Below, piece by piece: positions 17,473-26,156 of a stretch of 56,092 nt of DNA. This DNA is from Alphaproteobacteria bacterium (lineage in GTDB: Bacteria > Pseudomonadota > Alphaproteobacteria > Acetobacterales > Acetobacteraceae). Both the position numbers and the translations under genes were made by a program. The number at the start of each line of letters is the position of its first letter. The first letter of the stretch is position 1. The notes under the pieces are model-generated. The model was given only the letters and a program-made list of their open reading frames with translations, was not told where the DNA came from and ran no database searches. The stretch is taken from positions 1 through 56,092 of the forward strand of contig VGDL01000020.1 in assembly GCA_016869735.1 (NCBI GenBank). Reading direction: 5' to 3'.

Positions 17473-19557
17473 ATGAGGATTCCGCGTCGGTTGCTTTTGA
17501 GCCTGCCGCTGCTGCTTCCCGGTACGGCTATCGCACAAGCCGCTTCATCCCAGGCCGCGCGCATCGCGGCCGGCAAGGCAGCGATCACCGCGGCCAATGG
17601 CGCCCGCTGGGCTGAGGCAGAAACCTATGCCGCCGCGGCTGATCCCTTGGTGGCGAAGATCGTAGTTTGGATGCGGCTCACGCATCGCACCGCACCTGCT
17701 ACGGCGACGGAACTTGTCGGCTTTTTGCGTGACAATCCCGATTGGCCCTTGGTGGATACCATCACGCGCCGGGCGGAGGTTGCCTTTGGCGGCCCTGCCG
17801 ATGATCCGCTTGTGCTGGCGCATTTCAGCACCTTCCCGCCGCGCAGCCTTTCTGCCGCGCTGCGCCATGCGGAAGCGCTGATGCGCGGTACGCCAACGCA
17901 AGCCCAGCCTGGCAATTTGGTGGATATGATGCGGCGCGGTCCGGATAATGCGCCCGGTGCTGCACCAAGGCCTGGTGCGGAAGCCGTGCCGAATCTTCAA
18001 GGGGAAGCGGGCGCCCAACAGACCCTTCGCCGTGCTTGGGAAGAAACGCCCGGCGACGCCGCGGCTGAAGCGGCCATCATGTCGCAATTCAGCCGGCTTC
18101 TGACCCAGGAGAATCATCAACAGCGTTTCGATCGGCTGTTTTTCGCGCGCGATATGCAAGGCGCGCAGCGCGCCCTGGAACGCATGGGTGGTGTGCCGCG
18201 CGGTTCCGGCCAAATTCGCATGGTCCTGGCCGGAGAGCCTGGGCCAACACAAATCGCGCTCCGCCCGCTTGACCTCGGCTGGGCCTATGAAAGGGCGCGG
18301 TTGCTGCGGCGGCGCGATCAGGATTCCGACGCGGCGGCAAGCTGGCTTGTGGCCGAACCTTTCCAGGTAAATTTAAACCCCGAAATTGCACGCACGGTCT
18401 GGGCGGAACGACAAATCCTGGCGCGCAAGCTGCTGCGGCTGAACAACCCGAAGGATGCGCATCGCATCGCCGCCTTTCATGGTCAGCCCATGGGGAGTGA
18501 AGGGCGCCCGGAAGCCGAATTCCTCGCGGGTTTCATCGCGCTGCGCTTCCTGAACGACCCCGTTTTGGCGCAGCGGCATTTTGTTGCCATGGCGCTTGGC
18601 ACGCGTTCGGTCATTTCCCGCGCGCGCGCCCTTTACTGGGAAGGCCGGGCACTGGCGGCACGCGGCGCGCAGGGTGCCGCGCGGGAACGCTACGTCGCCG
18701 CCGCACAATTGCCGACAGCCTTTTATGGTCAGCTCGCCGCGCTGACGATGGGGGAGAGCCAGCAAGCCCTGGATCAGCGCTTGCGCGCATTGCAAACGCC
18801 ACCGGTTGATCAGCGCCGCGCGCAGGAATTCGCCCAGCGCGAATTGGCGCGCGTGGTGACCACCCTGGCCGAGCTTGGCGAAACACGCCGTACGCGGGTT
18901 TTCCTGCTGCGCTTGCAGGCAGTTTCAGCTGATCAGCAAGACAGGCTGCTGACGGCACGGCTGGCCAATCATATCGGCCGACCAGATCACGCGGTATGGG
19001 TGGCACGGCGTTCGGCAATTGAAGGCGATATCCTGTTGCCGGAAGGCTGGCCAACGCCCTTCCGCGTGCCTGTGAATTCGCCAGAGCCAGCCTTCATCTT
19101 TTCCATCACGCGGCAGGAAAGCAATTTTGATACGGAAGCGGTCAGCAGCGCCAATGCGCGCGGCTTGATGCAATTGCTGCCTTCTACCGCGCAGCTTGTC
19201 GCGCGCCGGATTGGCGTGAATTACAGGCTAGAAATGCTGACCGCCGATCCGCAAACCAATATCAAGCTGGGTGCGGCCTATCTGGATGAAATGCTCGGGC
19301 GGTTTGAAGGATCGCTCGTGATGGCAGCGGCTGCGTATAATGCTGGGCCAAGGCGGGTTGATGAATGGCTTGTCACCTATGGCAATCCGCTGCGCGGGGA
19401 ACGTGACTTGCTGGATTGGATGGAAATGATTCCCTTCGCCGAGACACGCAATTACGTGCAGCGCATTGTGGAAGGTGCGGTGATTTATCGCGCGCGTCAG
19501 AATCCGCCGGCCAATGCGCCACACCCCATGGCGAGCTGGCTTGCCAGCGCAAGATGA
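17473..19557 (+). CDS. Soluble lytic murein transglycosylase (Slt-like)
   Basis: A 694-residue periplasmic enzyme cleaving peptidoglycan to 1,6-anhydro-muropeptides. A Sec signal (RIPRRLLLSLPLLLPGTAIAQA) opens it. Residues about 25-500 form the alpha-helical superhelical region of Slt proteins. The C-terminal SLT domain begins near 530 with catalytic glutamate in ITRQESNFD, then ARGLMQLLPSTAQ and AAAAYNAGPRRV, all expected motifs. Length matches Slt70-like enzymes. It starts 7 bases after the SDR gene and is followed 4 bases later by pgpA. Confidence 0.93.
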   Translation: MRIPRRLLLSLPLLLPGTAIAQAASSQAARIAAGKAAITAANGARWAEAETYAAAADPLVAKIVVWMRLTHRTAPATATELVGFLRDNPDWPLVDTITRRAEVAFGGPADDPLVLAHFSTFPPRSLSAALRHAEALMRGTPTQAQPGNLVDMMRRGPDNAPGAAPRPGAEAVPNLQGEAGAQQTLRRAWEETPGDAAAEAAIMSQFSRLLTQENHQQRFDRLFFARDMQGAQRALERMGGVPRGSGQIRMVLAGEPGPTQIALRPLDLGWAYERARLLRRRDQDSDAAASWLVAEPFQVNLNPEIARTVWAERQILARKLLRLNNPKDAHRIAAFHGQPMGSEGRPEAEFLAGFIALRFLNDPVLAQRHFVAMALGTRSVISRARALYWEGRALAARGAQGAARERYVAAAQLPTAFYGQLAALTMGESQQALDQRLRALQTPPVDQRRAQEFAQRELARVVTTLAELGETRRTRVFLLRLQAVSADQQDRLLTARLANHIGRPDHAVWVARRSAIEGDILLPEGWPTPFRVPVNSPEPAFIFSITRQESNFDTEAVSSANARGLMQLLPSTAQLVARRIGVNYRLEMLTADPQTNIKLGAAYLDEMLGRFEGSLVMAAAAYNAGPRRVDEWLVTYGNPLRGERDLLDWMEMIPFAETRNYVQRIVEGAVIYRARQNPPANAPHPMASWLASAR

Positions 19558-19561
19558 ACGC

Positions 19562-20011
19562 ATGAAGGCCGCGCTGCTGGTTGCGACACTGGGCGGCATT
19601 GGCCGGCTGAAGCTGGCGCCTGGCACCTGGGGTTCCTTGGTGGTGCTGCCTTGCGCCCTGCTGGGGCCTGATGTTGCCCTGGTGCTGGCGTTTCTGGTGA
19701 CGCTGATCGGTTTTTACGCCGCCCGTGCAGTATTGCGCGAATCGCCCGACCAAGACCCCGGCTGGATTGTGGTGGATGAGGCTGCGGGCATGTTGCTGGC
19801 GTTGGCGGGCCTGAGCGCGCATGCCAGCGTCTGGGGCGTGCTGATCGCTTTCGTGCTGTTTCGTATTTTTGATATCTTCAAGCCTTGGCCGATTTCATGG
19901 GCAGATCAGCAAAAGGGCGCCTTTGGTGTGATGCTGGATGATCTTGTCGCGGGGGTGCTGGTGGCGGCGGCGCTGATCCTGGCGCGGCCCCTTTTGCCGG
20001 GAGTGATCTGA
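19562..20011 (+). CDS. pgpA: Phosphatidylglycerophosphatase A
   Basis: A 149-residue inner-membrane phosphatase converting phosphatidylglycerophosphate to phosphatidylglycerol. Family motifs: APGTWGSL near residue 20, the acidic IVVDEAAG, FRIFDIFKPWP, and the C-terminal GVMLDDLVAGV. Three or four membrane segments. ATG 19562 is chosen since upstream in-frame codons belong to the transglycosylase. It follows that gene by 4 bases and precedes pncC by 3. pgsA, the preceding step in the pathway, is also in this window at 31.2 kb. Confidence 0.94.
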   Translation: MKAALLVATLGGIGRLKLAPGTWGSLVVLPCALLGPDVALVLAFLVTLIGFYAARAVLRESPDQDPGWIVVDEAAGMLLALAGLSAHASVWGVLIAFVLFRIFDIFKPWPISWADQQKGAFGVMLDDLVAGVLVAAALILARPLLPGVI

Positions 20012-20014
20012 CCC

Positions 20015-20509
20015 ATGCTGCCCGAAGCAACGCTTGATCAGGCGCGCAGCTTGCTGGCGCGGATGGATGCCAAGGGCATGACCTTGGCGACAGCGGAATC
20101 CTGCACCGGTGGGTTGATTGCAGCGGCGCTGACCGCGATTGCGGGTTCTTCTTCCGTGGTGATGGCGGGGTTTGTCACTTACGCCAATGACGCGAAGCAG
20201 AAGATGGTGGGAGTGCGGCAGGAAAGCCTGGCGCAGCATGGCGCTGTCAGTGAAGAAGTGGCGCGCGACATGGCGGAAGGCGCGCGTGAACGCGCGGGGG
20301 TTTCTCTGGCGCTATCCTGCACCGGCATAGCGGGGCCAGGTGGTGCCACGCCGGGAAAGCCTGTTGGCTTGGTTTTCATCGGCTGCGCGCTGGAAGGTGC
20401 TGTAACGGTGGTGGAACGCCATGTCTTTCCGGGGGATCGCGCAGCAGTGCGCGCGGCAACAGTGGCGGCGGCACTTCATCTTGCCGCGCGGCGTATCGCG
20501 GACAGCTGA
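20015..20509 (+). CDS. pncC: CinA-family nicotinamide-nucleotide amidohydrolase
   Basis: A 164-residue stand-alone CinA C-terminal domain, which deamidates NMN to nicotinate mononucleotide in pyridine nucleotide salvage. Signature blocks: TAESCTGGLIAA near residue 27, the VTYANDAKQKMVGV segment, GAVSEEVA, and SCTGIAGPGGATPGKPVG near 108. No N-terminal MoaB/MogA-like domain, so it is the short PncC form. pgpA-pncC adjacency is common in proteobacteria. The gene ends a packed run from radA onward with gaps of 2-33 bases. Confidence 0.92.
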   Translation: MLPEATLDQARSLLARMDAKGMTLATAESCTGGLIAAALTAIAGSSSVVMAGFVTYANDAKQKMVGVRQESLAQHGAVSEEVARDMAEGARERAGVSLALSCTGIAGPGGATPGKPVGLVFIGCALEGAVTVVERHVFPGDRAAVRAATVAAALHLAARRIADS

Positions 20510-20636
20510 CCGAAGGCTTGCGGCGCGGCGATACTGGTCGCAGGATGGGCGCAACACAGAACAGATGGGGGAAGATTGGGCCGTTGCTGGAATTCCTTTT
20601 CTCGTGATGTGCTGAACACCGAATAAGGAGACCCCC

Positions 20637-20975
20637 ATGTCAGCCCCACCTTCCGCGCGCCGCGACCGTATCAACCCAGATTTCCCAAAGCTGGTGGAGA
20701 TGACCCACCAATATGTTTATGGCGATGTCTGGGAACGCCCTCAGCTTTCCAAGCGCGACCGTTCCATGGTGACGATTGCCGCCCTTGTTGCGCTGGGCTG
20801 GCAGGATCAGCTGAACAGCCATATCGGCCGCGGCCTGACCAATGGGCTTTCGCGTGAGGAAATTTCCGAAATCATCACGCATCTTTCCATGTATTCCGGC
20901 TGGCCTTCCGCCATGACCGCCGCGCATGTCGCGGTGGATGTGTTTGAAGCGCAGGATCAGGCGAAGAAGGGCTGA
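20637..20975 (+). CDS. Carboxymuconolactone decarboxylase family protein
   Basis: A 112-residue AhpD-fold protein. It lacks the CxxC of peroxidase-type AhpD proteins and keeps the decarboxylase-like core: SKRDRSMVTIAALVALG, the histidine in NSHIGRGLTNG, and EEISEIITHLSMYSGWPSAM. So it is probably a true decarboxylase/lactone-processing or binding member rather than a redox one. A strong AAGGAG site lies 7 bases before the ATG. It is the first gene of a six-gene operon (gaps 4-31 bases) with reductases, a metallo-hydrolase and a receptor, suggesting breakdown of a cyclic acid or lactone; the substrate is not known. Confidence 0.9.
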   Translation: MSAPPSARRDRINPDFPKLVEMTHQYVYGDVWERPQLSKRDRSMVTIAALVALGWQDQLNSHIGRGLTNGLSREEISEIITHLSMYSGWPSAMTAAHVAVDVFEAQDQAKKG

Positions 20976-20979
20976 AGCG

Positions 20980-21915
20980 ATGAAGGTAGGTTTCATTGGC
21001 CTTGGCACCATGGGCGCCTTCATGGCCGCCAATCTGCAAAAGGCCGGCTATCAGCTGGTGGTGCATGACATCCGCCGCGAAGCTGGCGCCAATCGGCTGG
21101 CCGCAGGCGCGACCTGGGCGGAAAGCCCAAAAGCCGTGGCCGAACAATGTGAGGTGATTTTCACGTCCTTGCCCGGGCCGAAGGAAGTGGAGCCGGTGAT
21201 TTTCGGCACCGATGGCATCCTGGCCGGCGTGCAAAAAGGTGCTGCGTATTTCGATCTTTCCACTAATTCCCAGGCGCTGATGAAGCGCATGGCCGAAGCA
21301 CTCGCGACCAAGGGCGCTTATGGTTTTGATGCGCCGGTGAGCGGCGGGCCAAAGGGTGCTGAGACGGGCAAGCTGGCCATCTGGGTTGGTGGCGACAAGG
21401 AAGTCTTCGACAAATACAAGAAAGTGCTGGATGCTTTTGGTGACCAGGCCGCCTATATCGGCCCGATCGGCACCGCGACGGTGGCGAAGCTTGTGCATAA
21501 TATGGCGGGCTATGCGATTCAGACCGCGATGGCCGAAGTGTTTTCCATGGGCGTGAAGGCGGGAATGGACCCGCTTGATCTCTGGAAAGCCGTGCGCCAG
21601 GGCGCCTTGGGGCGCAAGCGCACTTTTGATCGCATCACGGATCAATTCCTGGTGGATAAATATGATCCGCCCGCCTTTGCGCTGAAGCTCGCGCATAAGG
21701 ATGTGACGCTTGCGGTGACCATGGGTCGCGAATTGAATGTGCCGATGCGTTTCTGCAATCTGGCACTGGAAGAAATGAATGAGGCGCTGAACCGCGGCTG
21801 GGAAAACCTGGATAGCCGTGTGCCGATGAAGCTGCAATTGGAACGCGCGGGTGTTCAGATCAAATGCGATCCGGCGGCAGTGCAGGCCGTGTTGGATGCG
21901 GATAAGGCGAAGTAA
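20980..21915 (+). CDS. NAD(P)-dependent 3-hydroxyisobutyrate-dehydrogenase-like oxidoreductase
   Basis: A 311-residue beta-hydroxyacid dehydrogenase. The Rossmann motif GFIGLGTMG is at residues 4-12, the substrate-binding DAPVSGGPKGAE near 120, the catalytic lysine in GTATVAKLVHNM near 172, and a C-terminal helical domain with the KDVTLAV block. ATG 20980 follows the decarboxylase-like gene by 4 bases. Family members oxidise 3-hydroxyisobutyrate, tartronate semialdehyde, or similar acids. Operon position implies one oxidation step in the same unknown pathway. Confidence 0.93.
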   Translation: MKVGFIGLGTMGAFMAANLQKAGYQLVVHDIRREAGANRLAAGATWAESPKAVAEQCEVIFTSLPGPKEVEPVIFGTDGILAGVQKGAAYFDLSTNSQALMKRMAEALATKGAYGFDAPVSGGPKGAETGKLAIWVGGDKEVFDKYKKVLDAFGDQAAYIGPIGTATVAKLVHNMAGYAIQTAMAEVFSMGVKAGMDPLDLWKAVRQGALGRKRTFDRITDQFLVDKYDPPAFALKLAHKDVTLAVTMGRELNVPMRFCNLALEEMNEALNRGWENLDSRVPMKLQLERAGVQIKCDPAAVQAVLDADKAK

Positions 21916-21921
21916 CAGCCG

Positions 21922-23952
21922 ATGACATTGCTGATGCAACAACCGGGGCGGATTGGGCCGCTCCGGATGAAAAACCGGCTCATTATGGCGCCGATGGGCA
22001 CGAATTTCAGCACCAGCGATGGTCTTTCGACTGAACGCGACCGCGCCTATTACGAAGAACGCGCCAAGGGTGGTGTCGCCGCTATCGTGACCGAAGCCAT
22101 GGCGGTCAGTGCTGGTGGGCGCGCGCATAATAACTCACTCTGGATTTATCATGACCGTTTCATCCCCGGCTTGGCGCGGTTGGTGGAAGGGATCAAGCGG
22201 CATGATTGCGTGACGGTTGGGCAGATCAATCACCGTGGCGCTCTGCTGCGCCGGATGGTGTTGAATATGGAACCGGTGGGGCCTTCGCCCTGGCGCAATC
22301 CGAATACGGGTGATGAGGTGCGCCCGCTGGATCAGGCAGAAATCACCGAAATCCAGGAGGATTTTGTCGCGGCCGCCAGGCGGCTTTGGCAGGCGGGTTA
22401 TGATGCTGTGGAACTGCATGCCGCCAATGGGTATCTGTTTCACCAGTTTCTGACGCAGCGGATCAATAAGCGCACGGACCGCTATGGCGGGTCGCTTGAA
22501 AACCGCGCGCGCCTGTTGTTGGAAACCGTGCATCGGCTGCGTGATGCGCTACCCGATTTCCCACTTTGGGTGCGAATTTCCTGCACCGAATATTGCGATG
22601 ATGGCTATCCGATTGAGGAAATGGTGGAACTCGCCAAGCTTTTGGAAGCGGCAGGGGTGACCGCGCTCGATCTTTCGGGTGGCACGAATGAAAGCCCGGC
22701 GCTTTCGCGCTTTTGTATCCAGCCGCCTTCCATGCCGCGCCGCACTTTGGAACCGCATGCCAAGCCAATCACGGCGGCAGTTTCGATCCCCACGATTATC
22801 GCCGGGCGCATTCTTTCACCCGAGGATGCGGAAGCGGTGCTGGCTTCGGGTGCGGCGGATTATGTCTCGCTCGGCCGCGCACTGACCGCCGATGCGCATT
22901 GGCCGCGCAAGGCGTTTGGGGAAAGCAAGGTCGCCATTCGCGGCTGTATTTCCTGCAATGTCTGTTTTGAACGGCTGACTTTGGAACGCGATGTCGCCTG
23001 CGTGGTGAACCCCATGCTGGGCACGGAATTGGAAGCGCCGGAATTCATTGATGGGCCATTTGCGCCGGCACTGGTGAAACAGCGCGTGCTGATTCTGGGC
23101 GCTGGCTTGGCGGGCGCGGAAGTGGCGCGCCTTGCCGCCGCACGCGGCCATCAGGTGGAGATTTGGGAAAAGTCAGCGCGGGCGGGCGGGCAGATTCATT
23201 TGGCTGTGGCAGCGCCAGATAAGGAAGAGGTACGCCCCGCCTGGTCCTGGCGTTGGGATCAGGTGCAGGCGCTTGGTGTGCCGGTGCGTTATGGCGTGGA
23301 CGCAACGTCAAATGCCATCAAGGCGTTCGCGCCTGATCATGTGGTGGTGGCGACGGGCGCCAAGCCGCGCCCGCTGACGCTGCCAGGGGCCGCGCCGCTG
23401 CAAGCCTGGGATGTGATTGCGAATCCCACGCTGGTGGCGGAAGGCGCGCGGCTGGCGGTGATTGGTGGCGGCATTGTCGGGCTGGAAGTGGCAGATGTTT
23501 TGGTGCAACGCGGCTGTCGCATCTCAATCCTTGAAGCGCTCCCCGCCATCGCTCCCGCCATGGCGCGCAACAATCGCACCGATCTGCTGATCCGCCTGCG
23601 CGAAGCCGGCACCAGCTTCCATACCAAGGTGCGCGATGCGCGGCTGGCTGGCGATGTGCTGCATTTCACCGAAGATGGCGCAGCGCGGGAGATTGCCGGC
23701 GTGACCCATGTGATTGCCGCGATTGGCGCTTTGCCCAATCAGGATGCGCTCCCGGCAGTGGAAGCCAGCGGTATTCCCTTTACCGTAGTGGGCGATGCCA
23801 ATCAACCCGGTGACTTTCTGTCCGTGTTGCGCGATGCCTCCATGGTTGGGCTCGCGCTAGCGTCTGATCCGCGTAGGTCGAATGACCGGAGCGGTGAATC
23901 AGCCGCTCAAACAAGACCAGACCATGATCCGCCAGAACGGATCATGGTCTAG
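21922..23952 (+). CDS. NADH:flavin oxidoreductase, 2,4-dienoyl-CoA-reductase-like (FMN, Fe-S, FAD)
   Basis: A 676-residue ene-reductase. An OYE-type FMN barrel (to about 340) with HAANGYLFHQFL and the KRTDRYGGSLENRARL block leads into the Fe-S cysteines (CISCNVC, then C near residue 364), an FAD domain (LGAGLAGAEVA) and an NAD domain (IGGGIVGLEV). It matches FadH, TMA dehydrogenase and related enzymes. The last 25 or so codons, after ALASDPRR, read through a hairpin repeat (23894-23950), giving a polar tail unlike the family; the native stop has probably been displaced. The rest of the reading frame is intact. Substrate unknown. Confidence 0.93.
   Translation: MTLLMQQPGRIGPLRMKNRLIMAPMGTNFSTSDGLSTERDRAYYEERAKGGVAAIVTEAMAVSAGGRAHNNSLWIYHDRFIPGLARLVEGIKRHDCVTVGQINHRGALLRRMVLNMEPVGPSPWRNPNTGDEVRPLDQAEITEIQEDFVAAARRLWQAGYDAVELHAANGYLFHQFLTQRINKRTDRYGGSLENRARLLLETVHRLRDALPDFPLWVRISCTEYCDDGYPIEEMVELAKLLEAAGVTALDLSGGTNESPALSRFCIQPPSMPRRTLEPHAKPITAAVSIPTIIAGRILSPEDAEAVLASGAADYVSLGRALTADAHWPRKAFGESKVAIRGCISCNVCFERLTLERDVACVVNPMLGTELEAPEFIDGPFAPALVKQRVLILGAGLAGAEVARLAAARGHQVEIWEKSARAGGQIHLAVAAPDKEEVRPAWSWRWDQVQALGVPVRYGVDATSNAIKAFAPDHVVVATGAKPRPLTLPGAAPLQAWDVIANPTLVAEGARLAVIGGGIVGLEVADVLVQRGCRISILEALPAIAPAMARNNRTDLLIRLREAGTSFHTKVRDARLAGDVLHFTEDGAAREIAGVTHVIAAIGALPNQDALPAVEASGIPFTVVGDANQPGDFLSVLRDASMVGLALASDPRRSNDRSGESAAQTRPDHDPPERIMV
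23894..23950 (-). repeat. Hairpin-plus-core repeat, copy 1
   Basis: A perfect 13-bp inverted repeat (23919-23931 with 23938-23950, 6-base loop, arms AGACCATGATCCG and complement) lies next to the core GTGAATCAGCCGC (23894-23906). Read on the minus strand this is hairpin, short spacer, GCGGCTGATTCAC, the same order as copy 2 at 54040-54090. It overlaps the final codons of the flavin oxidoreductase. It could be a REP-like or non-autonomous element; two copies in one window are too few to say. Confidence 0.45.
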
Positions 23953-23983
23953 GCATGCAGCCCGTGAAGCAGGAGCATATGGC

Positions 23984-24778
23984 ATGACTGAACCTGAATA
24001 CCGCGTCTATGCGCTGCGCTACGCCATGCGCGATGCCAAACGCACCGAACATTTCATTGGCGGCGACCCGCATGATGCGCCAATGCCGATGGATTACTTC
24101 GTCTGGGCGGCGGTGAATGAAGACCGCGCCGTGATCATAGATACCGGCTTCACCGCCGAAGTCGCCGCCAAGCGCAAGCGCAATTATCTGCGCTGCCCGA
24201 TTGAAAGCCTGAAGCTGATCGGCGTTGATCCGGACAAGGTCGAAGATGTGGTGATTTCTCATCTGCATTATGATCATGTCGGCAGTTTCCATAAATTTGC
24301 CAAGGCCAAGTTCCATTTGCAGGAACCGGAAATGCAATATGCGACCGGGCGCTATATGAAATACCCCAAGCTCCGCCATTCTTTTGAGGTTGAAGACGTA
24401 GTCGGCATGGTGCGGATGAATTTCGCTGAACGCGTTGTCTTCCATAATGGCGATGCGGAAGTGGCGCCGGGCATTACCGTGCATGCTTGCGGTGGGCATT
24501 CCAGGGGCCTGCAATGCGTGCGCGTGAATACCGCGCGCGGGCGTGTGGTGCTCGCTTCCGATGTCACGCATTTTTATGAGAATATGGAAGCCGGGCGGCC
24601 CTTCACCACGGCGTTTCACATCGGCGAAATGCTGGAAGGTTTTGACAAGCTCCGCGCCCTCGCACCCAGCCCAAAGCACATTGTGCCTGGCCATGACCCG
24701 GAAGTGATGCGCCGCTATCCGGCGCTGCCTGGGCAGGAAGGCATTGTCGTGGAATTGCACCGCGAACCATCGAAGTAA
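23984..24778 (+). CDS. MBL-fold metallo-hydrolase, N-acyl-homoserine-lactonase-like
   Basis: A 264-residue metallo-beta-lactamase fold protein. The two-metal motif HLHYDHVG (about residue 107) fits the HxHxDH pattern of AiiA-type lactonases; further ligands are the histidine in CGGHSRGLQ, the aspartate in VLASDVTHFY and the histidine in IVPGHDPEVM. AGGAG at 23971-23975 sets the start at ATG 23984; an earlier in-frame start at 23882 would read through the repeat. It probably opens a lactone or ester in the pathway of this operon. A quorum-quenching role cannot be excluded but the gene context argues for catabolism. Confidence 0.9.
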   Translation: MTEPEYRVYALRYAMRDAKRTEHFIGGDPHDAPMPMDYFVWAAVNEDRAVIIDTGFTAEVAAKRKRNYLRCPIESLKLIGVDPDKVEDVVISHLHYDHVGSFHKFAKAKFHLQEPEMQYATGRYMKYPKLRHSFEVEDVVGMVRMNFAERVVFHNGDAEVAPGITVHACGGHSRGLQCVRVNTARGRVVLASDVTHFYENMEAGRPFTTAFHIGEMLEGFDKLRALAPSPKHIVPGHDPEVMRRYPALPGQEGIVVELHREPSK

Positions 24779-24792
24779 AAAGGGAGGTTACC

Positions 24793-25779
24793 ATGATCAA
24801 ACTCACCCGCCGTGCCGCGCTGATTGCGGGGCTTGCTGCGCCATCCATTGCGCGGGCGCAGGCGTTTCCAACCCGGCCCTTGCGCCTTGTAGTGCCTTTC
24901 CCACCCGCTGGTGCCGCCGATATTACCGCGCGGCTGGTCGCGGAACGCATGGGGCCGCTGCTTGGGCAGACAGTGGTGATTGATAATCGCCCTGGCGCCG
25001 GCGGAAATATCGCGGGCGAAGCCGTGGCCCGTAGTGCGCCTGATGGGCACACGCTGTTCCTTGGTGGTGCGACCATTCTGCTGGCGAATAAGTATCTCTA
25101 TCACAAGGGCATGCCCTTTGATGGCATTCGTGACTTCACGCATATCTCGCGCGTTTCGGTCGGCTCGACGTTGTTTGTCGTGAATGCCAATCGGCCCTGG
25201 AAAACCTTTGAAGAATTCGTGGCTGATGCGAAGGCGCGGCCTGGGCGCATCACTTCCGCATCATCCGGCATCGGCACCATCAGCCATTTGACGATATCAA
25301 AGCTGATGAAGACCGCAGGGATCGAGGTTTCGCACGTGCCTTATCGCGGTTTGGCGCCTGGCTTGAATGATCTGCTCGCCGGCAATGTGGATATGATTTT
25401 TGATGGCATGCCCGCGCTGATGCCGCATGTGCGTGAAGGGCGGCTCCGCGCACTCGCGGTCGGCAGCCAGAAGCGCCAGCCCCAAGTCGCAGGGCTTGAG
25501 AATGTGCGCGGCATGGCAGAACTTATCCCCGGTTCCGATATGGATATGGAATTCTGGTACTGCATTTCGGCGGCTGCCGGCACGCCGGCCCCGATCGCGC
25601 AAGCCCTGCATCGCGCCACCATTGGCGCGGCGCGCGACAAGGAGTACGGCGAAAAGCTGATCCCGCTTGGTTTCACCGCCATTTCGGATGATACGCCAGC
25701 AGCCTTCACCGATTACGTACGCAGCCAGGATCGCGTTTGGCGCGACTTGGTGGAAATCTCTGGCGCCAAATTGGATTAA
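24793..25779 (+). CDS. Bug-family periplasmic substrate-binding protein (TctC-like)
   Basis: A 328-residue receptor of the tripartite tricarboxylate transporter class. Signal LTRRAALIAGLAAPSIARAQA has adjacent arginines and ends at about residue 23. Bug features: RPLRLVVPFPPAGAADITARL, the IDNRPGAGGNIAGE loop that closes on carboxylate ligands, SSGIGTISHL, and HVPYRGLAPGLNDLLAGNVDMIFD. No TctA/TctB genes are next to it; it sits between the MBL hydrolase and NIPSNAP genes and would have to use permeases encoded elsewhere, or serve as a sensor. The ligand is probably the operon's carboxylate substrate. Confidence 0.93.
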   Translation: MIKLTRRAALIAGLAAPSIARAQAFPTRPLRLVVPFPPAGAADITARLVAERMGPLLGQTVVIDNRPGAGGNIAGEAVARSAPDGHTLFLGGATILLANKYLYHKGMPFDGIRDFTHISRVSVGSTLFVVNANRPWKTFEEFVADAKARPGRITSASSGIGTISHLTISKLMKTAGIEVSHVPYRGLAPGLNDLLAGNVDMIFDGMPALMPHVREGRLRALAVGSQKRQPQVAGLENVRGMAELIPGSDMDMEFWYCISAAAGTPAPIAQALHRATIGAARDKEYGEKLIPLGFTAISDDTPAAFTDYVRSQDRVWRDLVEISGAKLD

Positions 25780-25800
25780 TCATCGAACAGGAGAGAGACG

Positions 25801-26127
25801 ATGCTCTATGAACTTCGCATTTATCACTGCCAGCCCGGGCGCCTGCCCGATCTGATGAAGCGGTTTGACACTATCACCCTGAAGCTCTGGGACAAGCACG
25901 GCATTCGCCAGGCGGGTTTCTGGACCACGCTGATCGGCGATTCGAACCACAGCCTGACCTATATGGTTGCGTGGAAATCCCTGGCGGAACGCGAAGAAAA
26001 ATGGGCGAAGTTCCAGGCCGATCCGGATTGGATCAAGGCGCGTACGGAAACTGAAGCGAATGGCCCGCTGCTGACGAAAGTGACGAATGAGATTCTTCAG
26101 CCGACATCCTTCTCGTCGGTGAAGTAA
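25801..26127 (+). CDS. NIPSNAP family protein
   Basis: A 108-residue dimeric alpha/beta-barrel (ferredoxin-like) protein. The N-terminal MLYELRIYHCQPGRLPDLMKRF and the YMVAWKSLAEREEKWAKFQADPDW segment are family hallmarks. Bacterial NIPSNAP proteins often close catabolic operons and their activity is unknown; some relatives are monooxygenase- or dehydratase-like. A GGAGAGAG ribosome site precedes the ATG. It is the last gene of the operon beginning at 20637, and converges with prfC across a shared hairpin region. Confidence 0.88.
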   Translation: MLYELRIYHCQPGRLPDLMKRFDTITLKLWDKHGIRQAGFWTTLIGDSNHSLTYMVAWKSLAEREEKWAKFQADPDWIKARTETEANGPLLTKVTNEILQPTSFSSVK

Positions 26128-26156
26128 AAAACAAACGGGGGGATTACTTCCCCCCG
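26126..26156 (-). terminator. Rho-independent terminator of prfC, overlapping its stop codon
   Basis: On the minus strand a perfect 7-bp stem CGGGGGG/CCCCCCG (26150-26156 with 26136-26142, 7-base loop) is followed by TTTGTTTTTT. The stem contains the last codons and stop of prfC, and the U-tract abuts the NIPSNAP stop. On the plus strand the same stem has only an upstream A-run, so it should mainly act on the prfC transcript. Confidence 0.75.

Noticed and set aside
20875-22128. Long open frame on the minus strand opposite the dehydrogenase gene
   Set aside because: It lies wholly antisense to well-supported genes, has His/Arg/Gln-rich composition typical of antisense frames in GC-rich DNA, and resembles no family.
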